Positions 8,010-16,875 of a stretch of 64,000 nucleotides of DNA are shown one piece after another. Where the stretch lies: positions 930,001 to 994,000 of the forward strand of contig CBDAPV010000002.1 of the NCBI GenBank assembly GCA_965198715.1, given 5' to 3'. Source of the DNA: RH-AL1 sp965198715. Its GTDB lineage: Bacteria; Pseudomonadota; Alphaproteobacteria; Rhizobiales; Beijerinckiaceae. The translations under genes were made by a program, and so were the position numbers. The notes beneath the pieces were generated by a model that saw only the letters and a list, made by a program, of their open reading frames with translations, did no database searches and was not told the DNA's origin. Position 1 is the stretch's first letter. Each line of letters opens with the position of its first letter.

Positions 8010-9529
8010 CCCGCGCCCAGTCTGCGCCGCACGACGACCGGGCGCAAGCCGCGGAGCGGCCCGTCGCCATCATCGACATCGGCTCGAACTCGGTCCGCCT
8101 CGTCTGCTACGACAACCTCGACCGGGCGCCGATCCCGGCCTTCAACGAAAAGTCGCTCTGCGGCCTGGGCAACGGCGTCGTCTCCACCGGCAAGCTGCCG
8201 AAGGCCGGCGTCGAGAAGGCGCTGACGGCGCTCAAGCGCTTCCGTGTGCTGACCGCGATGATGGGCATCGACGACGTTCGCGTGATCGCCACAGCGGCCG
8301 CGCGCGACGCTTCGAATGGGCCCGAGTTCGTCGCCGCGGCGCGTGAGGCGCTCGGCGGCATCGAGATCGCGCTGCTCTCGGGCGAGCGCGAGGCCAAGCT
8401 TTCCGCACTGGGCGTCATGTGCGGCCTCCACGCGCCGGACGGGATCGTCGGCGATCTCGGTGGCGGTTCTCTCGAGCTGATCGAGGTCAAGGGCGGCAAT
8501 GTCGGCAAAGGCGTGAGCCTGCCGCTCGGCGGGCTCGCCCTGATGGACGCCTCGGGTGGCTCACCTAAGGCCGCGGCCAAGATCGTGCGTGACGCGCTCG
8601 CCCGATGCGCCAACCTCGACAAGCTGGAGGGCCGCAGCTTCTACGCCGTCGGGGGCACTTGGCGCGCATTGGCCAAGCTGCACATCGGGCAGCGCAATTA
8701 CCCGCTCATGGTTATGCACGGCTACGCCATCCCGGCGCGCGAGGCGGCCGACCTAGCGGGTCTCGTCGAGCGGGTCGACCCGAGCGCGTTCCTCGCCATC
8801 GAATCGGTCAACGCCGCGCGGCGCCCGCTGCTCGCCTACGGCGCCGTCGTGCTCGATGAGCTGATCCGCCGCGCCAAGCCCAAGGAGGTCGTGATCTCGA
8901 CCTACGGCGTGCGCGAAGGGCTGCTCTACGAGGCGCTTGACCCCGCGCATCGGCAGGAGGACCCTCTGCTCGCCGCCGCCGCCAAGGCCAATCGCCTGCT
9001 CTCGCGCGCGCCGCGTTACGCCACGGACCTCGTCGCCTGGACCGAAGCCTTCTTGCGCTCGGCGGGTCTCGCGGAGAGCGAGGAGGAGCGGCGGCTGCGC
9101 GAGGCGGCGTGCTACCTTTCCGAGGTCAATTGGCGCGCGCATCCCGACTATCGCGGGGTGCAGAGCTTCAACCTCGTGTCCTCGGCGATCCTGCCCGGGG
9201 TCGATCACGCGGGGCGCTCGTTCCTGTCGCTGGTGGCAACGCTGCGCTACGTCGGCCTCGACGAGGATGTCGCGCAGCAGATCCGCAGCATGATGCCGCC
9301 GGCTAGGATCGACCGGGCCCAGGTGATCGGTGCCGCGCTGCGAGTCGCCTCCGTGCTCGCTGCCGGCATGCCCGACGTGCTGCCGCGGGCTGCGATGACC
9401 GCCGCCAAGGGCAAGGTCGCCGTGGCGCTGCCGCCGGACCTCGCCGATCTCGGCAACGAGCGCCTCGCCAATCGGGTCAAGGGGTTGGCGAAGCTGCTGG
9501 CGCGCGAGCCGACAGTCGCGTTACCGTAG
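8006..9529 (+). CDS. ppx: Exopolyphosphatase (Ppx/GppA family)
   Basis: A 507-residue Ppx/GppA phosphatase of the ASKHA fold that removes terminal phosphate from polyphosphate and possibly from pppGpp. The phosphate-1 motif is AIIDIGSNSVRLVCYD, the phosphate-2 region is GIVGDLGGGSLELIEV and the adenosine-like motif follows near VISTYGVREGLLYEAL. The C-terminal helical half is of the alphaproteobacterial type. The only sensible start is TTG at 8006, which overlaps the ppk stop in TTGA, implying termination-reinitiation. ppk and ppx together set the cellular polyphosphate level. Confidence 0.92.
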   Translation: MTRAQSAPHDDRAQAAERPVAIIDIGSNSVRLVCYDNLDRAPIPAFNEKSLCGLGNGVVSTGKLPKAGVEKALTALKRFRVLTAMMGIDDVRVIATAAARDASNGPEFVAAAREALGGIEIALLSGEREAKLSALGVMCGLHAPDGIVGDLGGGSLELIEVKGGNVGKGVSLPLGGLALMDASGGSPKAAAKIVRDALARCANLDKLEGRSFYAVGGTWRALAKLHIGQRNYPLMVMHGYAIPAREAADLAGLVERVDPSAFLAIESVNAARRPLLAYGAVVLDELIRRAKPKEVVISTYGVREGLLYEALDPAHRQEDPLLAAAAKANRLLSRAPRYATDLVAWTEAFLRSAGLAESEEERRLREAACYLSEVNWRAHPDYRGVQSFNLVSSAILPGVDHAGRSFLSLVATLRYVGLDEDVAQQIRSMMPPARIDRAQVIGAALRVASVLAAGMPDVLPRAAMTAAKGKVAVALPPDLADLGNERLANRVKGLAKLLAREPTVALP

Positions 9530-9538
9530 CGATTCGCC

Positions 9539-10099
9539 TTACCGCGGCATCGTCCCAACCTCGTCCGGCGTCAGGGGCAGCCGCGTGAAAACCGCCGGCA
9601 CGAACCATGTCCGGCTCGAGAACGGGATGGGAATGCCGGCCGCCCGCAGCGCCGAGCCGGCCATGCTGTTCGAGTTCTGGCTGATGGGCGAATAGGTCAG
9701 CTTCAGTTTGCCGACTTCGACGTAGGTCCTGAGGATGCTCTGCCACTTGGCCGAGAGGTCCTCGCCAGTCATAACGGTCGTGACCGGATATGGGTTTCCT
9801 TCGTCGTCCTGGGTGTAATAATCCTCCGGCCTTCCTTTGATGAAGGCGTGATTGTTGGCCGGGTCGGACAGCAGCGTGCCGAAGGCCGAAGGCACGCCCA
9901 TGGTCGAGGCGAAGGCGGCGGCGACGGCGAGGCCCGGCGTCTGCGCCGTCATATGGTTCGAAGGGCCGGAACTGGCCGCGTAGCTGCGGCCCTGTCCGTC
10001 GGTGTAGACGAGCGCCATGTGGTAGGCTTCGCCCAGCCCGATCACTTCCGCCACCTTGGTCGAAGTAAGCGGCGTGTAGTAGATCGCGATCATATCCAT
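9539..10099 (-). CDS. Hypothetical protein, possible papain/NlpC-like fold
   Basis: A 186-residue protein with no signal peptide (MDMIAIYYTPLTSTKVAEVI). I do not recognise the family with certainty. Two short stretches resemble permuted NlpC/P60-like peptidases: HMALVYTDGQGRSYAAS, an H-x-x-L-V-Y strand, and PISQNSNSMAGSALRAAG, a helix start where such enzymes place their nucleophile. The usual Cys is absent here (Asn/Ser instead), so hydrolase activity is doubtful. It ends 10 bases from the convergent ppx gene. It follows the exported protein gene upstream by eight bases, so those two form an operon. Confidence 0.6.
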   Translation of the reverse strand: MDMIAIYYTPLTSTKVAEVIGLGEAYHMALVYTDGQGRSYAASSGPSNHMTAQTPGLAVAAAFASTMGVPSAFGTLLSDPANNHAFIKGRPEDYYTQDDEGNPYPVTTVMTGEDLSAKWQSILRTYVEVGKLKLTYSPISQNSNSMAGSALRAAGIPIPFSSRTWFVPAVFTRLPLTPDEVGTMPR

Positions 10100-10106
10100 T
10101 GATCGG

Positions 10107-10529
10107 CTACATGTTCGAGGCGCGCAAGTAGGCCTTCATGGCCTTGAGCTTCATCTCCGGCCCGGCGCCGTCGAAATCAAAGTCGAGCACCACGTAGACC
10201 TGCGAGAAGAGGTGGCTCGTCAGGTCGAACCTGGTGACGAACATCGTGCCCATGCCGGGATCGTTGGTGCCCTTGAACGGTTTCAGCGCGCCGAGCTTCT
10301 GGTCGGAAAGGATCTTCTTGGTATCCGCGATCGGCTGCCCCACGGGGAAGTAGGCCGACACCAGCGGCGTCACGTCCTCCCGGAAGATGCCTTGGTTCAT
10401 GGTGTTCATGGCGTCGAATTTCTGCATGAGCATGGTGTGCAGGTTAGGCATCGAGGCCGAGTCACCTGCGTGAACGGACGAAGCCCAAAACAGCCCGGCG
10501 GCGAGCATGGTGGTGGCGATGCGTGTCAT
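10107..10529 (-). CDS. Small exported protein of unknown function
   Basis: A 140-residue protein with a signal peptide (MTRIATTMLAAGLFWASSVHA, cleavage after residue 21). The mature part contains two mixed segments, FDAMNTMNQGIFREDVTPLV and VTRFDLTSHLFSQVYVVLDF, and resembles small nuclear-transport-factor-2-like or lipid-pocket proteins only loosely. The start was set at the ATG that begins the signal peptide. The same frame remains open far upstream, but that part is antisense to rnd and is not coding. It is followed closely by the 186-residue hypothetical gene, which suggests a shared transcript and perhaps a shared role. Confidence 0.65.
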   Translation of the reverse strand: MTRIATTMLAAGLFWASSVHAGDSASMPNLHTMLMQKFDAMNTMNQGIFREDVTPLVSAYFPVGQPIADTKKILSDQKLGALKPFKGTNDPGMGTMFVTRFDLTSHLFSQVYVVLDFDFDGAGPEMKLKAMKAYLRASNM

Positions 10530-10624
10530 GGCGTCAGCGCCCTCGGCTTTGCCAAATGTTAGGCAACGACGGTGCATTCTCCAAGCGGTTCGGCTGTAGA
10601 TCTTCGGCCCGGCCAGGCGCGCGG

Positions 10625-11788
10625 TTACGCCGGCTCGGCGTGCTCCTGCCACTCGAGTGCGACGACCTTGCCGCGCTCCAGCGTCAGCGCCAGGCGGCCG
10701 TGCTTCAGCTCCAGCGCCTTGGAGCCGAAGAGGTCGCGCCGCCAGCCCGTCAGCGCCGGTACGTCGGCGCCGTCGTCGGACGCGATTGCCTCGAGGTCGT
10801 CGACGGTGGCGATCATCTTCGCCGCGACGCCATGGCTCTCGCTCACCTGGCGCAGCAGCACCTTCAGGAGCTCCACCGTGGCGCCGCCGCCGCTGCGGCG
10901 ATCGCGGTCGAGCTTGGGTAGCGTCTTCACGTCCCGGGCGAGGCCGCGCGCGACAGCCAGCACGATCTCGGCGCCGGCGCGCGAACGCTCCATACCCTTG
11001 GGAAACGCGCGCAGCTCGCCCAGCGCCTCCTCGCTCTGCGGCGCGGCCAGCGCCACCTCGATCATGACGTCGTCCTTGAGCACGCGCGCGCGGGGAACGT
11101 CGCGGCTCTGCGCCTCGGCTTCGCGCCAGCCGGCGAGCTCCATCAGCACGGCGAGGTCGCGCGGTTTGCGGGCGCGATTTCGGAAGCGCTCCCAGGCGCG
11201 GTCGGGGTGCTGCTCGTAGGTGGCCGGCGCCGTCAGCGTGCCCATCTCGTCCGACAGCCAGCCGACGCGGCTCGAGGCCTCGAGCTTGCCGAGCAGGAAC
11301 TTGTAGATGTCGCGCAGGTGGGTGACATCCGCGATGGCGTAGGCCACTTGCGCCGCGGACAGTGGCCGGCGCGTCCAGTCGGTGAAGCGCGAGGACTTGT
11401 CGAGGTTGGCCTTGGTGACGGTCTGCACGAGGTCGGCGTAGGAGATCTGGTCGCCGAAGCCGCACACCATCGCGGCGACCTGCGTGTCGAACAAAGGCGT
11501 CGGCACGAGCTTGGCGAGGTTCCAGAAGATCTCGACGTCCTGGCGCGCGGCGTGGAAGACCTTGACCACCTTGGGGTCGGCCATGAGGTCGAAGAGCGGC
11601 TGCAGGTCAAGTCCTTCGGCTAGCGCGTCGACGGCGACGGCCTCATCGTCGGAGGCGAGCTGCACGACGCAGAGCTTGGGCCAGAAGGTCGTCTCGCGCA
11701 GGAACTCGGTGTCGACCGTCACGTAGGGGAAAAGGGCGAGGCGGTGGCAGAGGTCAGCGAGTTCCCGCGTCGTCGCGATCAGGGTCAT
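10625..11788 (-). CDS. rnd: Ribonuclease D
   Basis: A 387-residue RNase D, a 3'-5' exoribonuclease of the DEDD family that trims tRNA and other stable RNA 3' ends. The exonuclease motif I is YVTVDTEFLRETTFWPKLC, motif II includes KVFHAARQDVEIF, and motif III is AYAIADVTHLRDIYKFL with the catalytic Tyr-Asp spacing. An HRDC domain covers about residues 210-290, followed by a second helical module. The length matches alphaproteobacterial orthologues. It is transcribed divergently from the small Cys/His protein gene, with about 160 bases between their starts. Confidence 0.95.
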   Translation of the reverse strand: MTLIATTRELADLCHRLALFPYVTVDTEFLRETTFWPKLCVVQLASDDEAVAVDALAEGLDLQPLFDLMADPKVVKVFHAARQDVEIFWNLAKLVPTPLFDTQVAAMVCGFGDQISYADLVQTVTKANLDKSSRFTDWTRRPLSAAQVAYAIADVTHLRDIYKFLLGKLEASSRVGWLSDEMGTLTAPATYEQHPDRAWERFRNRARKPRDLAVLMELAGWREAEAQSRDVPRARVLKDDVMIEVALAAPQSEEALGELRAFPKGMERSRAGAEIVLAVARGLARDVKTLPKLDRDRRSGGGATVELLKVLLRQVSESHGVAAKMIATVDDLEAIASDDGADVPALTGWRRDLFGSKALELKHGRLALTLERGKVVALEWQEHAEPA

Positions 11789-11946
11789 TCCGTCTTTCTT
11801 GGGAGCTGCGCTCCGTGATGTGCACGCGAGTTGTGCGCCATCGGGCAGGGCGACCGCAAGAGCAAAGCCGGATCTACGACCACTAGCGCCGGAACGTCCC
11901 GCAAGCGTCGCTGTTTCGTTTGCGCTATTTCAAGCGGAGACCTGCC

Positions 11947-12150
11947 ATGAAACATCTCGCCATCGCTATCGCTCTCTCTTCCGTACTCTCGATCGGTGCC
12001 ACCGCTGCGCAGGCCCGCGGTTGCATCAAGGGCGCGATCGTCGGCGGCATCGCCGGCCACTTCGCCCATCACGGCATGGCCGGTGCCGCGGCGGGTTGCG
12101 CCGTCGGTCATCACATGGCGCACAGGCGCGATGCGCGTCCGACGCGCTGA
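11947..12150 (+). CDS. Small exported Cys/His glycine-zipper protein (copy 1)
   Basis: A 67-residue protein: signal peptide MKHLAIAIALSSVLSIGATA cleaved near AQA, then a mature domain of about 45 residues. That domain begins RGCIKGAIVGGIAGHF and ends GAAAGCAVGHH before a basic tail. The core has two Cys, several His and regularly spaced Gly (GxxxG repeats), suggesting a membrane-seeking hairpin or a metal or disulfide site. A paralogue on the opposite strand near 28.5 kb matches at 26 of 32 core positions. A longer frame exists, but the ATG at the signal peptide is the natural start. Function is unknown. The probable 6S RNA begins about 50 bases downstream. Confidence 0.7.
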   Translation: MKHLAIAIALSSVLSIGATAAQARGCIKGAIVGGIAGHFAHHGMAGAAAGCAVGHHMAHRRDARPTR

Positions 12151-12199
12151 ACGCACCCACGGGTAGGCCGACAGGCGCCTCGGCGCTGTCGGCTTTAAG

Positions 12200-12345
12200 T
12201 GATGTGACGGTGCTATGTTTCCCTTGAGCCTTTTGAACTTACGTTGCCACTGTCGCGATGGGGCAGGCGTTTTTTCGTGATAGGCGATAAGCCCCTTCTG
12301 TGACCATCGGAATGATGGTTACAGCGGGGCGCCCGTGGCGTAAAT
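12200..12345 (+). ncRNA. ssrS: Probable 6S RNA (ends approximate)
   Basis: This gene-free stretch folds like 6S RNA, which binds the sigma-70 holoenzyme. Its 5' part contains CCCTTGAGCC, close to CCCCTGAGCC in E. coli 6S. Its 3' part contains GGTTACAGC followed by a G/C-rich strand, close to the E. coli GGGTTACAGCCTGCGG. A closing helix is possible between ACGGTGCT (12207-12214) and GGCGCCCGT (12328-12336). The 3' central region can form a long hairpin, GCCCC-TT-CTGTGACCAT / ATGGTTACAG-C-GGGGC (12291-12330). No open frame with a plausible start covers it. The exact 5' and 3' ends and the promoter were not resolved. The call rests on remembered sequence similarity and folding by eye. Confidence 0.6.
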
Positions 12346-12496
12346 TAATCGATAGCCCGTGCCTCGGCGTCTTAAACCATTTCAAGCGCCGTTGTCGCTT
12401 TCAACGCGGGCCGCAATCCAAACGGACGGGCCCGTAGCTACGCACGCATGAGCGATCACTAGACACGGCGGCGCCGCCCACTCAGCCAGATTCAGG

Positions 12497-14602
12497 TCAC
12501 CCTAGACCGGCGCAGGCTAGCGCGAAGGCGTATTGTTCGGCGATCTCGCGCAGGCGGTCGAAGCGGCCCGAGGCGCCACCGTGACCGGCGCCCATCTGGG
12601 TTTTAAGCAGGATCGGTCCGCCTGATGTCATCGCGGCACGCAGGCGCGCAACCCATTTCGCCGGCTCCCAATAGGTCACGCGCGGATCGGTCAACCCGGC
12701 CAAGGCGAGGATCGGCGGATAGGTCTGAGCGGAGACGTTATCGTAAGGCGAGTAGGCGCGGATGGTCGCGAAGGCGGCGGGATCGGCGATCGGGTCGCCC
12801 CATTCGAGCCACTCAGGCGGGGTCAGCGGCAGGTCTGCATCGAGCATGGTGTTGAGGACGTCGACAAAGGGCACGGCGGCGACGATGCCGGCGAAGAGCT
12901 CCGGCACCATGTTGGCGACCGCGCCCATCAGCATGCCGCCGGCGCTGCCGCCCTGGGCGACGATGCGGCCTTGCGCCGTGTAGCCCGCGTCAATCAGCAT
13001 CCGTCCCGCCGCGATGAAGTCGGAGAAGGTGTTGGGCTTCTGGTCGAGCTTGCCATCGAGATACCAATGCCAGCCCTTGTCCGTGCCGCCGCGCACGTGC
13101 GCCAGAGCGTAGACGAAGCCGCGGTCGACCAAGGACAGCACGTTGCCGCTGAAGCTCGCGGGTAGGGCGTGGCCGTAGGCGCCATAGCCGTAGAGCAGGA
13201 GCGACGCTCCGCCATCGAGCGCTAGCCCGGCGCGGTGCAGCACCGTCACCGGCACGCGCTCGCAGTCCGGGGCGGTGGCGAAAAGCCGGCGCGTCACGTA
13301 GCGCGAGGGATCGTGCCCGCTGGGGATCGCCTGCCGCTTACGTAGCACGCGCTCGCGGGTGACGAGGTCAAAATCGTAGGTCTCACGCGGCGTCGTCATC
13401 GAGGCGTAGGTGAAGCGCAGGTCGCGTGAGGCGAAGGCGCGTCGCCCATCGAGCGAAAGGCTGTAGGCCTCCTCGGGGAAGGCCACGAAATATTCCTCGC
13501 CGTCCGCGAGCGAGCGCACGACGATACGCGGCAGGCCTTCGTGACGTTCCTGGCGAACGAGGTGGTCGGGGTAGATTGTCATGCCGGTGATCATGCGGCC
13601 GCGCTCGTGCGGCACCATATCGACCCAGTTCGCCCGCCCGGGCGACGCGAGGGGCGCGCGCACAATTCTGTAGTCCTCGGCGCCGTCGGCGTTGGTGCGG
13701 ATGAAGAGTTCGTCGCCGCGATGGGCCACGGAGTAGCGCAGGTCCTTCGCGCGCGCTTCGACCAGGACGGGTCGGGCGTGCGGGTCGGCGAGGTCGATCA
13801 GGTGGCACTCGCTCGCGGCGTGATCGCTGACCCTGACGACGGCGAAGGCGCCGGAGACGGTGCGCTCGATCCCGACGAACCAGCCCGGATCGTTCTCGGC
13901 GAACACCAGCTCGTCCCTGGGCTCTCCGAGCCGGTGCCGCAGCACCTCGCAGGTGCGGTGGTTGTCGTCGACGCGGACGTAGTAGAAGGCTCGCGAGTCG
14001 CTCGTCCAGACGATTGATCCATCGCTGTCGGCGACGCTGTCGTCGGTATTGGTGCCCGAGGCGAGATCGCGGACGCGGATCGCGTGGAGCTCGGAGCCGG
14101 CGTCGTCGACGCTCCAGGCCAGCCTGGCGTGATCGGGCGAGTTTCGCGCCGTTGCGATCTTGAAGAAGGCGCGATCGCCCCGTTCCGCGTCGCCGTCGAG
14201 CAGGATCTCCTCGGCGCCGTGCTCGCCGGCCTTGCGGCAGAACAGCGGCTGCTGCCCGCCCTGCCGGTGGCGCTCGTAGTAGAGCCACGAGCCGTCTTCG
14301 CTGGGGACGCTCGCATCGTCCTCCTTCATGCGCCCGCGCATCTCGGCGACGAGGGTCTCGATCAGCGCCGCATGAGACTCCAGATGTGCCGCCGCGTAGG
14401 CATTCTCCGCCTCCAGCACCGCCCGGATCGGGGCGGGCAGCGCCGCCGGATCGCGCAGAACCTCGCGCCAGGTGTTTGCGCGCAGCCACGCGAACTCATC
14501 GTGAAGCGTTACGCCGTGAACTGTCCGCTCGGCTGGGCGCGCTTCGATGGAGGGTGCGCGAAGGCTTGGCCAAGTGGTCGCGGTCGATGAGGGGTCAGTC
14601 AC
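12497..14602 (-). CDS. ptrB: Oligopeptidase B (S9 family serine peptidase)
   Basis: A 701-residue cytosolic S9A prolyl-oligopeptidase-family enzyme that cuts small peptides after Arg or Lys. The N-terminal part up to about 420 is the beta-propeller that excludes large substrates. The alpha/beta-hydrolase part has the nucleophile in VAQGGSAGGMLMGAVANMV (GGSAGG) and the catalytic His in QMGAGHGGASGRFD near the C-terminus. The open frame extends through the upstream tRNA-Leu, so the true start must be below it. The GTG at 14602 is the only usual start codon between the tRNA and the conserved region, and it gives normal family length. The gene lies 57 bases past the tRNA on the same strand and may share read-through transcription. 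Confidence 0.9.
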   Translation of the reverse strand: MTDPSSTATTWPSLRAPSIEARPAERTVHGVTLHDEFAWLRANTWREVLRDPAALPAPIRAVLEAENAYAAAHLESHAALIETLVAEMRGRMKEDDASVPSEDGSWLYYERHRQGGQQPLFCRKAGEHGAEEILLDGDAERGDRAFFKIATARNSPDHARLAWSVDDAGSELHAIRVRDLASGTNTDDSVADSDGSIVWTSDSRAFYYVRVDDNHRTCEVLRHRLGEPRDELVFAENDPGWFVGIERTVSGAFAVVRVSDHAASECHLIDLADPHARPVLVEARAKDLRYSVAHRGDELFIRTNADGAEDYRIVRAPLASPGRANWVDMVPHERGRMITGMTIYPDHLVRQERHEGLPRIVVRSLADGEEYFVAFPEEAYSLSLDGRRAFASRDLRFTYASMTTPRETYDFDLVTRERVLRKRQAIPSGHDPSRYVTRRLFATAPDCERVPVTVLHRAGLALDGGASLLLYGYGAYGHALPASFSGNVLSLVDRGFVYALAHVRGGTDKGWHWYLDGKLDQKPNTFSDFIAAGRMLIDAGYTAQGRIVAQGGSAGGMLMGAVANMVPELFAGIVAAVPFVDVLNTMLDADLPLTPPEWLEWGDPIADPAAFATIRAYSPYDNVSAQTYPPILALAGLTDPRVTYWEPAKWVARLRAAMTSGGPILLKTQMGAGHGGASGRFDRLREIAEQYAFALACAGLG

Positions 14603-14659
14603 TGCAAGCCTTTTGTTGAGCGCCCCGGAGCTGGACGGTCCCGGCTCCGCTTCGGATGC

Positions 14660-14745
14660 TGGTGGCCTCTCCGGGACTCGAACCCGGACGCCCGAAGGGC
14701 TCGGCATTTTAAGTGCCGTGCGTCTACCGATTTCGCCAAGAGGCC
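14660..14745 (-). tRNA. tRNA-Leu (anticodon UAA)
   Basis: The minus strand folds into a complete type II tRNA. The 7-bp acceptor stem is GGCCTCT / AGAGGCC, and the anticodon arm is CGGCA-CTTAAAA-TGCCG, giving UAA. A long variable arm, a T-arm with GGTTCGAGTCC, discriminator A and an encoded CCA end complete it. It reads leucine UUA codons. Confidence 0.95.
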
Positions 14746-14907
14746 GACGCGTCGGTTTCCCATCCGGCGGCCCGCTTGGCAACGCCGCTCGGCCGCTTTG
14801 GTATGTCAGTATTGACTTACCTCGGGGTTGCGTGCGGTTGTCCCGCCGCCTTCTGCCGCCCTCGCTGTCTTCAGCAGGGCCCGTCCGAACCCGAGACACG
14901 CGTGACC

Positions 14908-16875
14908 ATGCATCGCTACCGTTCGCACACCTGCGGTCAGCTCCGCGAAGGCGACGCCGGCACGGAGACACGCCTCGCCGGCTGGTGCCACCGCATCCGC
15001 GACCACGGCGGCGTGCTCTTCGTCGACCTGCGCGACCATTATGGGATCACGCAATGCGTGGTCGATCCCGACTCGCCAGCCTTCACGCCGGCGGAAACGC
15101 TGCGCTCGGAATGGGTCGTGCGCGTCGACGGCCGGGTCCGCATCCGCCCCGCTGGCACCGAGAACGCCGAGATGGCGACGGGCCACATCGAGGTCTACGT
15201 GACCGCGATCGAGGTGCTGGGCCCGGCGGCGGAGCTGCCGCTGCCCGTCGCGGGCAGCCAGAACTACCCCGAGGACATCCGCCTCAGGTACCGTTTCCTC
15301 GACCTGCGCCGCGACAAGCTGCACGCCAACATCATGCTGCGCGGGCGGGTCATCGACGCGATGCGCTCGCGCATGAAGGCCCAAGGCTTCTTCGAGTTCC
15401 AGACGCCGATCCTCACGGCCTCCTCGCCCGAGGGCGCGCGCGACTACCTCGTGCCCTCGCGCGTGCACCCCGGCAAGTTCTACGCGCTGCCGCAGGCGCC
15501 GCAGCAGTTCAAGCAGCTGCTGATGGTGGCGGGCTTCGATCGCTACTTCCAGATCGCGCCGTGCTTCCGCGACGAGGACGCGCGCGCCGACCGCTCGCCG
15601 GGCGAGTTCTACCAGCTCGACATCGAGATGAGCTTCGTCACGCAGGATGACGTCTTCGCCGCCGTCGAGCCGGTGCTTCGTGGGCTCTTCGAGGAGTTCG
15701 GCGGCGGTCGCCCGGTCACGCAGTCCTTCCCGATGATCAGCTTTTCCGCCGCGGTGAAGGCGTTCGGGTCGGACAAGCCGGACCTGCGCAACCCGCTGCT
15801 CATCCACGACGTCACGGCGGCCTTCGCCGGCTCGGGCTTCGGCGTCTTCGCCAAGCGCCTCGCCGCCGATCCGGAGACGCGGGTTTGGGCGATCCCTGCG
15901 CCGACGGGGGGATCCCGCACCTTCTGCGACCGCATGGACGCCTGGGCTAAAGGCGAAGGCCAGCCCGGGCTGGCCTACATCTTCTGGCGTGAGGGCGAAG
16001 AGCTGGGCGCCGGCCCCGTTGCCAAGAACATCGGTCTCGAGCGCAGCGAGGCGATCAGAACGGCCCTGAATGGCCGTTCCGGCCAGTGGGCGCAGCTGCC
16101 GACGCCCGAAGGCGACCAGGCGGCCGAGCGGTTCCCCGCCGAGATCGCCGCGCCCTATCGCGCGCTGCGCCCGGAGGGCCTGACTGCCGGCGACGCCGTG
16201 TTCTTCGTGCTGGGGCGCCCCGACGCGATGTACAAGTTCGCCGGCCTGGCGCGGCAGCGGCTCGGCACCGAGCTCGGGCTCGCCACCTCGGGCTCGTTTG
16301 AGTTCTGCTGGATCGTCGACTTCCCGATGTACGAGTGGAACGAGGAAGACAAGAAGGTCGACTTCTCGCACAATCCCTTCTCGATGCCGCAGATGGAGCA
16401 CGACGCCTTCCTCGCGCTCGACGGCGCCGACGAGAAGAGCGTGCTCGGCCTCAAGGCCTACCAGTACGACATCGTCTGCAACGGCGTGGAGCTATCCTCG
16501 GGCGCGATCCGGAACCATCGGCCGGATACGATGCGAAAAGCCTTCGCGCTGGCCGGCTACGACGAGAGCGTGCTCGAGGAGCGCTTCGGCGGCATGTACC
16601 GCGCCTTCCAGTACGGCGCGCCGCCGCATGGCGGCATCGCGCCCGGCGTAGACCGCATCGTTATGCTGCTGGCGGGCGAAGAGAACCTGCGCGAGATCGT
16701 GCCCTTCCCGATGAACCAGCGCGCCGAGGATTTGCTGATGGGGGCACCCTCCTACGCCACGGAAAAGCAACTCAAAGAGCTGCACATCCGCTCGAACGCG
16801 ATGCAAACGATCTCGAAGCGCGAGGTGGTCGACAACGCGAGCGCGCCACTGGTCGAAGTAAAAGACGCGAGTTGA
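14908..16875 (+). CDS. aspS: Aspartate--tRNA ligase
   Basis: A 655-residue class II aminoacyl-tRNA synthetase. It has an OB-fold anticodon domain (residues 1-105: RLAGWCHRIRDHGGVLFVDL), class II motif 1 and the flipping loop near SSPEGARDYLVPSR. Motif 2 is FQIAPCFRDEDARADRSPGEF, the bacterial GAD insertion lies in the middle, and motif 3 is APPHGGIAPGVDRIVMLLAG. It is longer than the 590-residue E. coli enzyme, mainly from an insertion before the motif-3 region and a 20-residue tail. ATG at 14908 starts the conserved domain. GatB encoded just downstream would serve Asp-tRNA(Asn) if this enzyme is non-discriminating, as in many bacteria lacking AsnRS. Confidence 0.96.
   Translation: MHRYRSHTCGQLREGDAGTETRLAGWCHRIRDHGGVLFVDLRDHYGITQCVVDPDSPAFTPAETLRSEWVVRVDGRVRIRPAGTENAEMATGHIEVYVTAIEVLGPAAELPLPVAGSQNYPEDIRLRYRFLDLRRDKLHANIMLRGRVIDAMRSRMKAQGFFEFQTPILTASSPEGARDYLVPSRVHPGKFYALPQAPQQFKQLLMVAGFDRYFQIAPCFRDEDARADRSPGEFYQLDIEMSFVTQDDVFAAVEPVLRGLFEEFGGGRPVTQSFPMISFSAAVKAFGSDKPDLRNPLLIHDVTAAFAGSGFGVFAKRLAADPETRVWAIPAPTGGSRTFCDRMDAWAKGEGQPGLAYIFWREGEELGAGPVAKNIGLERSEAIRTALNGRSGQWAQLPTPEGDQAAERFPAEIAAPYRALRPEGLTAGDAVFFVLGRPDAMYKFAGLARQRLGTELGLATSGSFEFCWIVDFPMYEWNEEDKKVDFSHNPFSMPQMEHDAFLALDGADEKSVLGLKAYQYDIVCNGVELSSGAIRNHRPDTMRKAFALAGYDESVLEERFGGMYRAFQYGAPPHGGIAPGVDRIVMLLAGEENLREIVPFPMNQRAEDLLMGAPSYATEKQLKELHIRSNAMQTISKREVVDNASAPLVEVKDAS

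Noticed and set aside
10107..11465. 452-codon minus frame joined to the small exported protein
   Set aside because: The first three quarters lie over rnd in another frame on the same strand and are low-complexity Arg/Ala; only the last 140 codons with a signal peptide look real.
14547..15650. Plus-strand frame with SGTRTRTPEGLG across the tRNA-Leu
   Set aside because: The start is antisense to tRNA-Leu and the rest is aspS in a wrong frame, almost all Arg, Pro and Ala.
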